A stretch of DNA of 64,000 bases, taken from assembly GCA_015501585.1 (NCBI GenBank), contig JADNRY010000123.1, positions 62,001-126,000 of the forward strand. Direction: 5' to 3'. This DNA comes from Rhodocollybia butyracea (taxonomy: Eukaryota; Basidiomycota; Agaricomycetes; Agaricales; Omphalotaceae). The position numbers and the translations under genes are program-made. The notes below the pieces were generated by a model. That model saw nothing but the letters and a program-made list of their open reading frames with translations, was not told where the DNA came from and searched no databases. Positions within the stretch are counted from its first letter, which is position 1. Each line of letters opens with the position of its first letter. Shown piece by piece: positions 55,086-64,000 of the stretch.

Positions 55086-55871
55086 CTATCTATCCCTGAT
55101 ATAAGTACCCTCGCTACATTTCGCAAACAAATTCCTGAGCTTCTGAACGGAATCCTTCTGACCAATCATACCATCGTCCTCATCATCTTCCGTCACTGTA
55201 AGCACCTTCTCCAACGCTGGCACTATCAACTGCGCCTCCTCGGGATACACGAATACCCCGTTATCCATCAGGTTCATGAATATATACATCCCTCTCATGC
55301 CGACTTTCGCTAGTTCGACAGGACAATAAACAAGATCCATGATTTTTTGACCTTTGTAAGATCTATCCATGAGCCCGTCGAGGTCGTTCTCGCTTAGCAT
55401 TTGTCTCTCTAGAGTGCGTTTGGCGAATACATCGACGAGAGTAGCGTAACTGGCGTTTGGACCGGGAGATGTTCCGGGGAGGCTGTTCCTGCTCATGGTG
55501 GGGTAGGGCCCGAAGAGTGGCAGAGGTCGACCGTTGTTTGTAGGCTCACGGACCCAGCTGCGGAGAACACCCAGTGCGCCGTCGATGGCTGAGGTGCCAT
55601 CGGAGAGGAATTCTTCGTCGGTTTTAAGTTCGTCGGTTTCGATGGAATATGGGAGCGTGATGTCGTTGTCGGAGAAGAATTGGCGTGGGGAGGGTGCTTG
55701 AGCAGCGTCTTGTTTTAGGGAGCCGAGGTAGGTTATGGCAGCGCGGAGAGCGTCCCCTTTGATGGAATGCCACATTGGATAGCGGTAGCTAAAGGAGTCG
55801 CTTTCTTCCATATAGTCGAATGCGTCAGTGCCATCGTTGTTTAGCTTCATTAGCCACAAAGTACCGCCCAT
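55086..55871 (-). CDS. Orphan-family protein F
   Basis: Intact 261 aa intronless member. MKLNNDGTDAFDYMEESDSF, YRYPMWHSIKGDALRAAITY, PRQFFSDNDITLPYSIETDE, IDGALGVLRSWVREPTNNG, a variable Pro/Ser-rich loop (about residues 118-145), ENDLDGLMDRSYKGQKIMDL, ELAKVGMRGMYIFMNLMDN, VYPEEAQLIVPALEKV, an acidic DDEDDG stretch, and LRNLFAKCSEGTYIRD. Arranged in tandem with G on the same strand. Conservation lies mainly in the SWVREP and GMRGM to LEKV regions. No known domain, signal or membrane helix recognised. Confidence 0.75.
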   Translation of the reverse strand: MGGTLWLMKLNNDGTDAFDYMEESDSFSYRYPMWHSIKGDALRAAITYLGSLKQDAAQAPSPRQFFSDNDITLPYSIETDELKTDEEFLSDGTSAIDGALGVLRSWVREPTNNGRPLPLFGPYPTMSRNSLPGTSPGPNASYATLVDVFAKRTLERQMLSENDLDGLMDRSYKGQKIMDLVYCPVELAKVGMRGMYIFMNLMDNGVFVYPEEAQLIVPALEKVLTVTEDDEDDGMIGQKDSVQKLRNLFAKCSEGTYIRDR

Positions 55872-55993
55872 CTTAGAGAGTGAGAGTTGATGCAGATGTT
55901 GAGTATGTTGAGATGGTGGTTGAAACGTTGAAAAGAACCCCTATTATCCGCTGAGTCAATTCTCAAATTAATAACTCCCTGACCCCTATCCAA

Positions 55994-56808
55994 CTATCCC
56001 TTAATATAACAACCATCTCCACATTTCACAAACAAATCCCTTAGCCCCTGCACACTCTCCTTCTGACCAAATTGTCCATCATCCTCCGTAACCTCAAGCA
56101 CCTTCTCCAACACCGGAACCATCAATCTTGCGTCTTCAGGATAGATAACAACTCTGTTATCCATAAGGTTCATGAATATGAACAATCCCCTCATACGACT
56201 TTCGCCAATGGGATAGGACAATAAACCGTGTCCATGATTTTTTGGCTCCAGTACGACCTATCTAAGAGTCCGTCAAAGTCGTTCCCTCGCAACATCGTAT
56301 GACGCTGAGACAGTTTGGCAAGCATACTGCTGAAACCGAAAGTGGGTGGACCGGTGCTGGGGCCGGGTTCTGTATCCATTTCGTAGCTCGAGGAGAGAAG
56401 GGTTTCGCCGTTGTTTATAGGCTCGCGGACCCAGCTAAGGAGAATGCCCAGTGCGTCGTCGATGAGCGCGGTGCCTTCGGAGAGAGCTGATTTGGAGGTT
56501 TCTTTGGGGGTTTCTCTTTCTTCGAAGGTTTCTTCAGGGCTTTCTTCAGAAGTTTGGACAGAAGATTGAAGCATGATATCCTTCTCAATAAAGAACCGAC
56601 GCGCAGAAGCAGAGTCTGCTTCCGTTTTCATAACCTCTGCCGCCTCTGCCTTGACCCCCTTGAGATAGGTTATAGCGGCGCGGAGGGCATCGCCTTTGAT
56701 GACATGCCAGCCTGAGTAGTGGTATTCGAAGATGTCGGTTTCGTCCATCTCGTCGTAGGCGTCTTCGCCGTCGTAGGTTAGTTTGAGGAGGTGTAGTTCA
56801 CCGGTCAT
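55994..56808 (-). CDS. Orphan-family protein G (frameshifted)
   Basis: About 271 aa if one frameshift is ignored. The start MTGELHLLKLTYDGEDAYDE (ATG at 56808; a longer upstream start at 56916 has no support from paralogues) is followed by YSGWHVIKGDALRAAITYL, SARRFFIEKDIMLQ, a Glu/Ser/Thr-rich insertion (SEESPEETFEERETPKETSK), LLSWVREPINNGE, and DFDGLLDRSYWSQKIMD. At about 56195-56198 one G is missing (LAKV then a stop where LAKVGMRG is expected). The next frame continues RMRGLFIFMNLMDN, IYPEDARLMVPVLEKV and LRDLFVKCGDGCYIKG. Recent decay or an assembly error. Confidence 0.68.
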
Positions 56809-58923
56809 GATGCAGATGGAAAGGTGAGAGGGAGGAGAAGAAAGAGGACACAGAGGGAGGAGTTGACGTTGAGACGATGATGGTGCAGAAGCAAGCCGTA
56901 GTATCTGGTGAGACATGACGTTCAGGACATACTATTATAAGCAGAGTTCAAAGCAGAGTTCAAATAAACTTGTACACCAATACGAGATTTGCACGGTGTA
57001 CTGTCTGGAAGAATATTGCGATAATGTCCATCAAGAACTAGCCCACAGGTTGATTTTCTTGCGGTTGTTAACTGTGCGAGCTTCCGGTCAAGCACGCGCC
57101 ACGATCACTCGAGTACTCAAGTACTCACTCACAGGTGCATTTCCGTACAACATCTATCAACTTGAGCAGTGCTTGAGCGCAGAAAGAAAGAAAGTACATC
57201 TCACGAGATGTTTGTCTGATCCGACAATTACTCGGGCCGAAATCCGAACCACCTTCTCTTCTGTTCTACTACCCTCGATACGTCGCCCCGACACATTTGT
57301 ATTAGAAAGAGGAAGAAGATTTGGGGAAAACAAGTCTTACCAGTACCAGAAAAGTGGGCTTTTCCCTGCCAGTGTCTCTGCTTTCTTCGTCTCATTTCCA
57401 TTTCCATCTCTAATCTTTTTTGTTTATTTAGTTTTTGTCTTTTGTCTTTTCATACCTCCAGCGCAGGCGCAGGCGCAAAGGACTCGAAGCAATCAAAGAA
57501 GAAGGATAGGAAGAGGAAGCACTCTGAGAATGTGGACCTGACAGATAGGCATAACGATGATTTTGAATCATAAGTGCTTGTTATTGTCAACAGAATCCCG
57601 GTACGTTTATTCAAGATAATCCTAGTTCTATGATTCCAAATATCGCGTCTTAAGTACTATAATTTGTGTATCTGATAGGTCAAGGCAGGATCCGGAAATA
57701 ATCGATAATCGCTAAACCAGCCAATCCCTCCCTCACGCGCGACACACGCGAAATATCTCTGCGTGTAACATGTACCATGAAGCCGATTCTCCTGCCACGA
57801 TCGACCACGGTCGAGAGTGCCAATGCCACCACCTGCGCGCTCGCCAAAGCAGACTCATAAATGGGAATGGGAAAACACATTGCCCTGGAACGATGGTGCG
57901 GCGATCTTTTTTGAAAAGCGGGCGGATTTTTATTGGTTAGTGGGAGGTATCAGTACAAGCTTACGGCTGCAATCATTTCTCTGGGACAAGGAAAGAAGAA
58001 TGCGTGGCAGGCTTGTTGCTGAAATTGATGCTGCTGCTGAGGTGCGTGTATCTGATCTTATGAATGATATCATCAACTGAAGGTTGATATAGATACTACG
58101 GTTCACCGATTTTTTGAGATTTGGGGTTGGAATATGTGGGCTCAGCAGCCGGTAAAGAACTCTGCGTGCATGGAAGTGCGTTAATCAACGGTTGCTCGTT
58201 TGAGATTATATCTTTGATACTTACTTTCAAGTCCAGCCATAAGGAAGTGTTAACGTTTGCCGTCAACCCCTTTCAATTTCGCGATCGGGGAGAAAATCTA
58301 GGCGCAACGCGGCCGCTTGCGCTCGTAGGCAACTTTGCATATTTTGCGGATGTACCATCTTCACCGAGGCCAGTGTACCCCCGGCGTCATCCGATTCGTA
58401 CCTGGCCCTTGGCCCTCCTCCAGAGGTTGTCGCCCGGGCAATCGAACGCAAGAGCTTCGCTGCGCTCCATTTCACCAAGCTGTGGAAAGACATTTAGGAT
58501 GATATGGACAAAGTATAAGGGGTACCCGCCTCCTGGACCACCCAGGGAGAGACATCCACGCGCAGATATCAGATGGGAACGGCGCGGTGCTGAGCGCTGA
58601 GCTTCGAGACGGGTGATAATCGATAAGGAGCTGAGCGAGAAGATCGTGGCGGGGGTGAGGCTGTGGGGGGATTAGTGTGAGCTTTGGGTGTGTGGATAGC
58701 TGGATTAGTATGCCTTGTGTGATATTGTACGTACTTGAGGGAATGCTTTTCAAAACTAAAACAGATACATAAGTACATTTAAGACCGGGTTTCAAGCTTC
58801 AAGCCCTGGTCACCCCTACAGTGAGGGAGGGAAGACGACTAGGTCGTCTGACCCGACCCATACCAAACTCTCCATCACAAAAAAAGATATATGTATAGGT
58901 ACATAGCCAGCTGCATTTGTAGT
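56809..58923. other. Gene-poor region with possible degraded coding fragments
   Basis: No confident gene. Three plus-strand stretches look partly protein-like. About 57480-57570 has a basic KKKDRKRKHSENVDLTDRH end with a stop. 57817-58080 has WEWENTLPWNDGAAIFFEKR then RLVAEIDAAAEVRVSDLMND. About 58350-58495 has SSDSYLALGPPPEVVARAIE then a stop at TAG 58493. They cannot be linked into one gene and I do not recognise them. They may be pieces of decayed mobile elements. Confidence 0.3.
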
Positions 58924-61035
58924 TTATACAACGATCTTTCCAATGGATGCTCTGGTGATGTGTCTTGGGTACTCATCTCTATGCAGACCACTGAAGTATG
59001 CCCTGGACTTTCTGGTGACTTCAATTCTAGAGTTGTACTGGTTATGAGAGGTTCGAAGCAGATCAGAGCAAACAGATGCAGTCAATACCGTTTTGTTCCC
59101 CAGTGAGGCAGTAAAAATGACTTCATCAGAAACCAATAGTTGGCCTCTAGTACCAGCGTTACGTGCACTTCGTCTCTGATTATCGCGGTATAAGTTGCAG
59201 ATATCCTTCGCGGCTTCCTCGTACTTTGTGTCCTTCAGAAAATAAACATTTGACCATACGGTTTTGTCATTGAATCCGAATGTAACTGCAAATCTTTTCT
59301 GATCCTGCTCATGCCAAAAACAGAGAATGCCTGTGTCACTGGCATCATCCAACAAAAGATTCATGGTATCCTTGTCCCGGTCCTCCCAAGCATTGTCAGG
59401 GTATGATTCCTCTAGAGAGAAACCAGCATTGATCGCGCTGGAGAAGGATACACTGAATTCAAACTGGACCGGAAGAACAGCTGGAGCTACATCAACGACA
59501 CGGACATTGAGTATATGGCGGAGATCCTTATTCTGGTACTGGCGACGTGTCTCAACGAGGATGGCAACATTATCTGCCAGAGATTTTGACATCCTGTCCA
59601 CTTGAAGCTTTTTCTGGCCAAAGACGGCGTAAGACCATTGAATGTACTCGAGATTGGGCTTGTCCGTTTTGAAATTAAGAAGAAGGTCGAACCAGCCCTT
59701 TCCAGCCACAACAACAAATGGCCGGCGGGTTCGGTCATGTATGAAGAGGAAAGCCTGGGGAAAATCATCCAGTACGAAAACTCCAATGCTATGGTCTACA
59801 GGATCAGTGATTTTGGCGGCAACGGGGATTCGGAAGTCTGCACTGGAGGGGAATACTTCAATAGGCCTAATCCCCTGACCACCAGAAAAGAAGACTGCTA
59901 CTCGGTCAGAAGAGGGAAAATTATGTCCGAGGCGGGGAAGATCCCACGCCATGAACAGTAGTTCCTGTGGGCTCCCCTCAATTTTTCCACACATGTTCCG
60001 TATTGCGTCTTCTTCAAGAAGCTTGTTTGGATGAACCCTCTTGTGATTACCCTCACCTGACTTTTCGGTGAAAATGGCCAGACGCTTCGACGTCTTCGAT
60101 TTACAATTCAGAAGAGCCAGGAACTCTGACTTGTCATCGATGACGGGTAAGAGGGTAAGGTGGACTAGTAAGCCCATATTGGTCATTGAAAACGGCCGTT
60201 GATTGTCGAACCAGAAAGGCATATACTCGCCACTTCCTTCAAAGACATCTGGACTGGTGGCAACTATCCCGCTAGTATTGGTAGATGGTGACTTCGACTT
60301 CCAGGCAAAGATCGTTTGATCGTTAGAAACCTTCAAAATCTCCTCCTGTAGCCTGATGAACGCATGCTCTCCTTCGCCATAGATCGGGGGCATGTAGACA
60401 CCAAAGATTCCCATTAGTGAATACGCCCTGTCTTCTACGCGTGTTGTCTCCCTTCTAGCGGCCCAAGACATCCTCGCCGCGATACTGCTCTTGCTCAGAT
60501 CAGCACCCAACAGAACCTCTGATGGGATCCCAGTAATCTCTGTGATGGTCTTTTGCAGGCTCGCCTTCGTTCCAATCTTCACCCAGTCATTTGTGAAGAA
60601 GAAAACTGTCACCGGTGCTATCAACTCCTGTAGAGTCCACCCTCTTGTAAACCATTTACACGTCCGGAAGTTCAACTTGAAGGACCGGCCGAGACGGTCA
60701 CTTCGCATATCCGCCAGATAGGCATAGCAAATTTCTGCTTTTTTGTAATAACTGTACATCGAGTTGATGGCTTCCGAGAGCTCGGAACTGCTGGATTTAT
60801 CAATGCAGCAGGTGTCGATCCAGATGTACTCCCAATCCTCCTTGCGTGCCAGCTCGCATGCTCCCACAAGCTTAGACCACCCTTTCTTCCCCTTTCTCTT
60901 CAAAGAATCCTGCATATCCTGGAACGTCACCTCCTCGTCTCCCCAGACATGTGAGAGGATTGCATATTTCGGTCTCTTCCGCTCATCAACATAGACGAGC
61001 TCCGGGTCTGTACCAAGGGTTCGAAGGAGTCGCAT
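58924..61035 (-). CDS. HET-domain protein (heterokaryon-incompatibility type)
   Basis: 703 aa in one uninterrupted exon. The N-terminal HET domain is complete: YAILSHVWGDEEVTFQDMQ (residues about 25-43), KLVGACELARKEDWEYIWID, TCCIDKSSSSELSEAINSMY, SYYKKAEICYAYLADM, CKWFTRGWTLQELIAP, and RVEDRAYSLMGIFGVYMPPI with YGEGEHAFIRLQEEI. The first 240 residues follow the standard HET order of fungal incompatibility and NLR-associated genes. The remaining roughly 460 residues show no NACHT, WD40 or other domain I recognise. In ascomycetes HET-domain proteins trigger cell death in non-self recognition; in basidiomycetes the role is largely unproven, so function here is inference. No introns and no lesions. 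Confidence 0.88.
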   Translation of the reverse strand: MRLLRTLGTDPELVYVDERKRPKYAILSHVWGDEEVTFQDMQDSLKRKGKKGWSKLVGACELARKEDWEYIWIDTCCIDKSSSSELSEAINSMYSYYKKAEICYAYLADMRSDRLGRSFKLNFRTCKWFTRGWTLQELIAPVTVFFFTNDWVKIGTKASLQKTITEITGIPSEVLLGADLSKSSIAARMSWAARRETTRVEDRAYSLMGIFGVYMPPIYGEGEHAFIRLQEEILKVSNDQTIFAWKSKSPSTNTSGIVATSPDVFEGSGEYMPFWFDNQRPFSMTNMGLLVHLTLLPVIDDKSEFLALLNCKSKTSKRLAIFTEKSGEGNHKRVHPNKLLEEDAIRNMCGKIEGSPQELLFMAWDLPRLGHNFPSSDRVAVFFSGGQGIRPIEVFPSSADFRIPVAAKITDPVDHSIGVFVLDDFPQAFLFIHDRTRRPFVVVAGKGWFDLLLNFKTDKPNLEYIQWSYAVFGQKKLQVDRMSKSLADNVAILVETRRQYQNKDLRHILNVRVVDVAPAVLPVQFEFSVSFSSAINAGFSLEESYPDNAWEDRDKDTMNLLLDDASDTGILCFWHEQDQKRFAVTFGFNDKTVWSNVYFLKDTKYEEAAKDICNLYRDNQRRSARNAGTRGQLLVSDEVIFTASLGNKTVLTASVCSDLLRTSHNQYNSRIEVTRKSRAYFSGLHRDEYPRHITRASIGKIVV

Positions 61036-61994
61036 GATTCTTTTCAGTGTGTGAGTTTGGCAGCATGGGCAGCACCACCTTGACTGAAACGTACCGAAAG
61101 ACTTTCTGTTTGTTTAACGACGAAACTGAAAGAGAAAAGCACGCCCTAGGCCCACTTTATAGGTTCATTCACAGGCAGGCAGTGTAAACAAGTGTAGAGC
61201 ACCATCAATAAGTATTAAAAGTGTCACCAAGGCTGCGCGAGCAAAAAGCTGCCCAATTCAGATGAGATGAAATAGATCAATTGAGTGCCTGGGAGAACCA
61301 CAACACATCACAAAAGCATGCTCGACGCTCGCTTCTTTGATTTCTTGACACTCAATGAGGCTCAAAGGCTGTCTGCAGACTTACATATGCTGACGTTTAC
61401 AATCTCCTGATTTCAATTATCATCTTGGGAGCCTACTGAAGCTTACTGGATAGGTATTCTGTCTGTTCAAACATTGAGAGAACTTAAAAGCAAGCACGTA
61501 CCTTCAATGACTATTGACGGTGTCAATTAGGCCTGTAAGAGCGCTGTATTCAGACAAGGCTACTCAGTGTGCATGACTAGTAGAAAAACTACACTCCAGT
61601 TAATATATTGTAAAACTATATGTATGCGCACCCTCGTTCTTTCTAATTTTACTAGCCCTTTGATTCATGAGGCTCGAAAGTTGTCCTCGATATCTACATC
61701 GATAGGATCATTAATATTATCCCTCCTTCCTTCCAAATGAACGATAAGGAAACTTAGATCCACAGGATGAAGTTATATCTGATGTTTGTGGCTAGAACAT
61801 GTAGACAAACGATCAACAAACGATAAGGCAAAAGATATGGACTTGGACCTCGTTTCATCGTTTGTACAAGACAAAAAAGCTACCCGTCCGTGGTAGCGAT
61901 AAGCGCTAAGTGTTAGTTTAGGCGCTGATCAACTCCTTCCTTCAACAGCCATGAACAAACATTAGCTCTCAGTCCATACCAACCATAGACAACC
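61036..61994. other. Intergenic, A/T-rich
   Basis: Upstream region of the HET gene and spacer. Repeated AAACGAT motifs in both orientations near 61805-61865 (ACAAACGATCAACAAACGAT, then ATCGTTTGTAC). No gene. Confidence 0.35.
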
Positions 61995-62220
61995 CCTACA
62001 TTTTACTTTTAACTATCCCCTAATATAACAACCATCTTGACATTTCGCAAACAAATCCCTCAACCCTCCACACTCTCCTTCTGTCCAAATTGTTTGTCAT
62101 CCTCCATAACCTCAAGCACCTTCTCCAACACAGGAACCATCAATTGTGCGTCCTCAGGATAGATAACAACCCTGTTATCCGTAAGGTTCATGAATACAAA
62201 CAGTCCCCTCATACTATAAC
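61995..62220 (-). pseudogene. Orphan-family C-terminal relic H
   Basis: Only the last third of a family gene remains: MRGLFVFMNLTDNRVVIYPE, AQLMVPVLEKVLEVMEDD, FGQKESVEG, then a shift, after which the frame gives LRDLFAKCQDGCYIRG and TAG. It resembles gene G most. The 5' part is replaced at about 62220 by unrelated sequence next to the LTR. Confidence 0.75.
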
Positions 62221-62277
62221 GTGCCCTATGGGCAAAGTCCTTAAGAACACCAGTGAACATGACAAATAGGATACTAT

Positions 62278-62467
62278 TGTGTGTACGACAGTGTAAAAGA
62301 CTAACTAGACTCTTAAGTAATTGTACGATACTTATAGTAATGGATTTATTATATAATTAATAATAAATAGAATGATAAGATAGACCGTTTGGTCTATCGG
62401 CGGCGTCTAGGATGACCGTATCGCCGGACACGGTCAGTGGTGATTATGGAGAGGCGGAGGTGTTACA
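62278..62467 (-). mobile_element. LTR of a retrotransposon (3' LTR in element orientation)
   Basis: About 190 bases that in minus orientation start TGTAACACC and end with ...GTACACACA. They are preceded (62468-62480, complement) by a purine tract TGGTGGGGGAGGG, as expected for the polypurine primer next to a 3' LTR. Ends are of the TG...CA type; the exact left end is uncertain by a few bases. Confidence 0.55.
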
Positions 62468-62837
62468 CCCTCCCCCACCAGATTAACATCAGGGATGTGA
62501 ATCAAAAATGGTAATGACATCATCACCATCCAAACCATTTTTAATTTGGTTTAACATAGAATGATCCCGCATCAAGTACGGGATTTAATTGATGCGGCGC
62601 ATCAGATTTTCGGACTTGTCCGAATCAAATGATAGTGGGGTGTACCACTAGAGCATGATTTGATTCAGAAATGTCCGAATGTTCAACGCGCAGACTTGTA
62701 ATTTTCCGAGTAGTGCTTGAGGGGGATTCTCAGTGAGAATCTGACTTGAGAATAAGTAGCAATGCCCAGGTAAGGCATATTACCTGGGCGTCTGAATCCA
62801 ATAATAATTTATTTGGAAGGTTTATCCTTTCTGATTT
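62468..62837 (-). mobile_element. Internal non-coding part of the LTR retrotransposon
   Basis: Between the purine tract and the end of gag no pol (protease, reverse transcriptase, integrase) is found. The element therefore appears gag-only or internally deleted. Confidence 0.45.
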
Positions 62838-64000
62838 TCAAGGAGGCTCAAGAACATATCCAATGTTCTCAGTATCTGATTCATCAGGGTATTCCGATGA
62901 TTGTTCGTCATCTCTATTCACCCGTATTGGGTGAGTACTCAATAAGGTCAAACTCCCGTGCAGCTTGATGAATGGTTGTTGCTTGGATGCAACGATCAAA
63001 GACACCAATAATGGCGCCTTCAAATGTCCACTTAAGGACAGCACAGTGTATACCAGCGACTTCGTCATTATACCAGTCAAGGGCTTTGCCCTGTAGAAAC
63101 ATGCCAAGCATGGCAGTCCGTGTAGCATCATAAGCGTCACTGCACATGCGGTTGACTACCATCCATTGGAGAAGTGACATTAGCCACCTCTCAAAGACAT
63201 CGACATCCGGAGATCCGTCATAGACCTCTGGAGATGGAACTTTAAGAGCTTTACAGCTCTCAATGGGAGGGATAGGATTCCCTATCTTATCTTGAATTTG
63301 TTTACGGTACACTTTGTGTACCTTGTGTTTCCATCGGGAATGATGTTCGTCATCACCTGTTATTTCTCACATCTTAGATGCAAGTGAGCACAGTAATTTA
63401 CGCTGCTCATTTTTAGTAATTTTACCCTTGCGGGTAGCAAATTTGTCTAGCCAAGAAGCATTAGACAACAAGTCAGTATTTAACTCGGTGTCACTTGGGT
63501 CTGATGATTCATCTGACCACAGGCTGCTCTTGCGGCCTTTGGATTTAGCACTCTTGTGCTTCCTCCCCCCTTCACCGGATTTTTTGCTAGGAGCTTTTTG
63601 ATCCGGCATTATTACTTGGTCCTGGAAAGGACTCGGCGGGTGGGATGTAAAATCGATCCCAGATTTCTCTGGGAGTAGTCAATTTGTCAACAGGTATTCC
63701 GTCGACATTATATCCCACCATTTGGTTGGGAAGCCCAGATGGCGCAAATCTGAAATCTCGGAAACTGGCATTATGTTGGTGTTGAATCGCTATGTGACTC
63801 TGGCGCATTGCTGGGTGGCAATTTGGGCAGTGTTATAGTAGTGTGTACTACCGGAGGGGCAACACTTTGTGTTGCCGGGGCAATGGATATGGTAGTAGGA
63901 ACTACCGGAAGGGTACTGTGTTGCGGTCCCATACTGGAGTGATTTCCAGTAGTGTTTGGTACAACTACTGGAGGTGTAATAATAATATTGGGTACCACTG
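62838..64000 (-). pseudogene. Decayed gag of an LTR retrotransposon (continues past window edge)
   Basis: The minus strand reads, from the right edge, a Pro/Thr-rich lead, then FRDFRFAPSGLPNQMVGYNV, TTPREIWDRFYIPP, a basic Ser-rich stretch (KKSGEGGRKHKSAKSKGRKS), and a gag core with VPSPEVYDGSPDVDVFERWL, SLLQWM, GMFLQGKALDWYNDEV and FDRCIQATTIHQAAREF. That core is characteristic of the retrotransposon gag domain (Ty3/Gypsy-like). Frames are broken near 63790 and 63600 and by a TGA near 63357. The 5' LTR would lie beyond 64000. Confidence 0.7.

Noticed and set aside
56915..57541. 208-codon plus-strand frame
   Set aside because: Composition is uneven, no homology pattern, and splice-like signals break it; parts may be upstream sequence of orphan gene G on the other strand.
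59327..59961. Plus-strand frames opposite the HET gene
   Set aside because: Antisense shadows of an intact 703-codon gene.

Overview
The window looks like a chromosome segment of a basidiomycete fungus, most likely an agaricomycete. Genes are broken by many 50-70 nt introns. The gene set (a P450 array, an F-box protein, a HET-domain protein, DUF1772, GT15 mannosyltransferase, sterol-glucosyltransferase-like UGT) is typical of that group, and degraded LTR and non-LTR retroelements lie between genes. I do not name a species.

Layout. 0.5-11 kb: DUF1772 membrane protein, GT15 mannosyltransferase, a first P450, and the mitochondrial chaperonin HSP60 with a heat-shock element. 11.4-28.1 kb: four more P450s of the same family in mixed orientations. 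Two of them (11.5-14.2 kb minus, 22.4-25.1 kb plus) are an inverted duplication that includes their upstream regions. Between them lie a GC-rich hAT-like element, non-LTR retroelement debris and a broken P450 tail. 28.8-32.3 kb: a UDP-glycosyltransferase head-to-head with an F-box pseudogene (32.4-33.8 kb). 34-37 kb: repeats with no gene.

37-62 kb: an expanded family of about 240-260 aa intronless proteins that I cannot assign to any known domain, with nine loci (intact, frameshifted, inverted, truncated). Mixed in are U6 snRNA genes and U6 fragments, a roughly 1 kb non-coding inverted repeat (35.9-36.9 and 48.2-49.1 kb), a GPI-type secreted-protein pseudogene with a second partial copy, a single-pass membrane protein, a second-type P450 with an upstream relic, and a 703 aa HET-domain gene. 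62.3-64 kb: a solo-side LTR and a decayed gag of an LTR retrotransposon running off the right edge.

How it fits together: HSP60, GT15 and the UGT are core or cell-envelope functions. The P450 array and the orphan family are lineage-specific, fast-duplicating accessory genes. The most notable single observation is a 158-bp inverted-repeat transposon in one orphan-family gene (46.7-47.6 kb). It created a 3-bp target duplication and could be removed exactly, in frame, as a GT-AG intron. Several genes, including HSP60, differ from a clean reading frame by one base, usually in a homopolymer. Residual assembly errors must be excluded before calling them pseudogenes. All intron boundaries were placed by eye from splice signals, frame and paralogue comparison.
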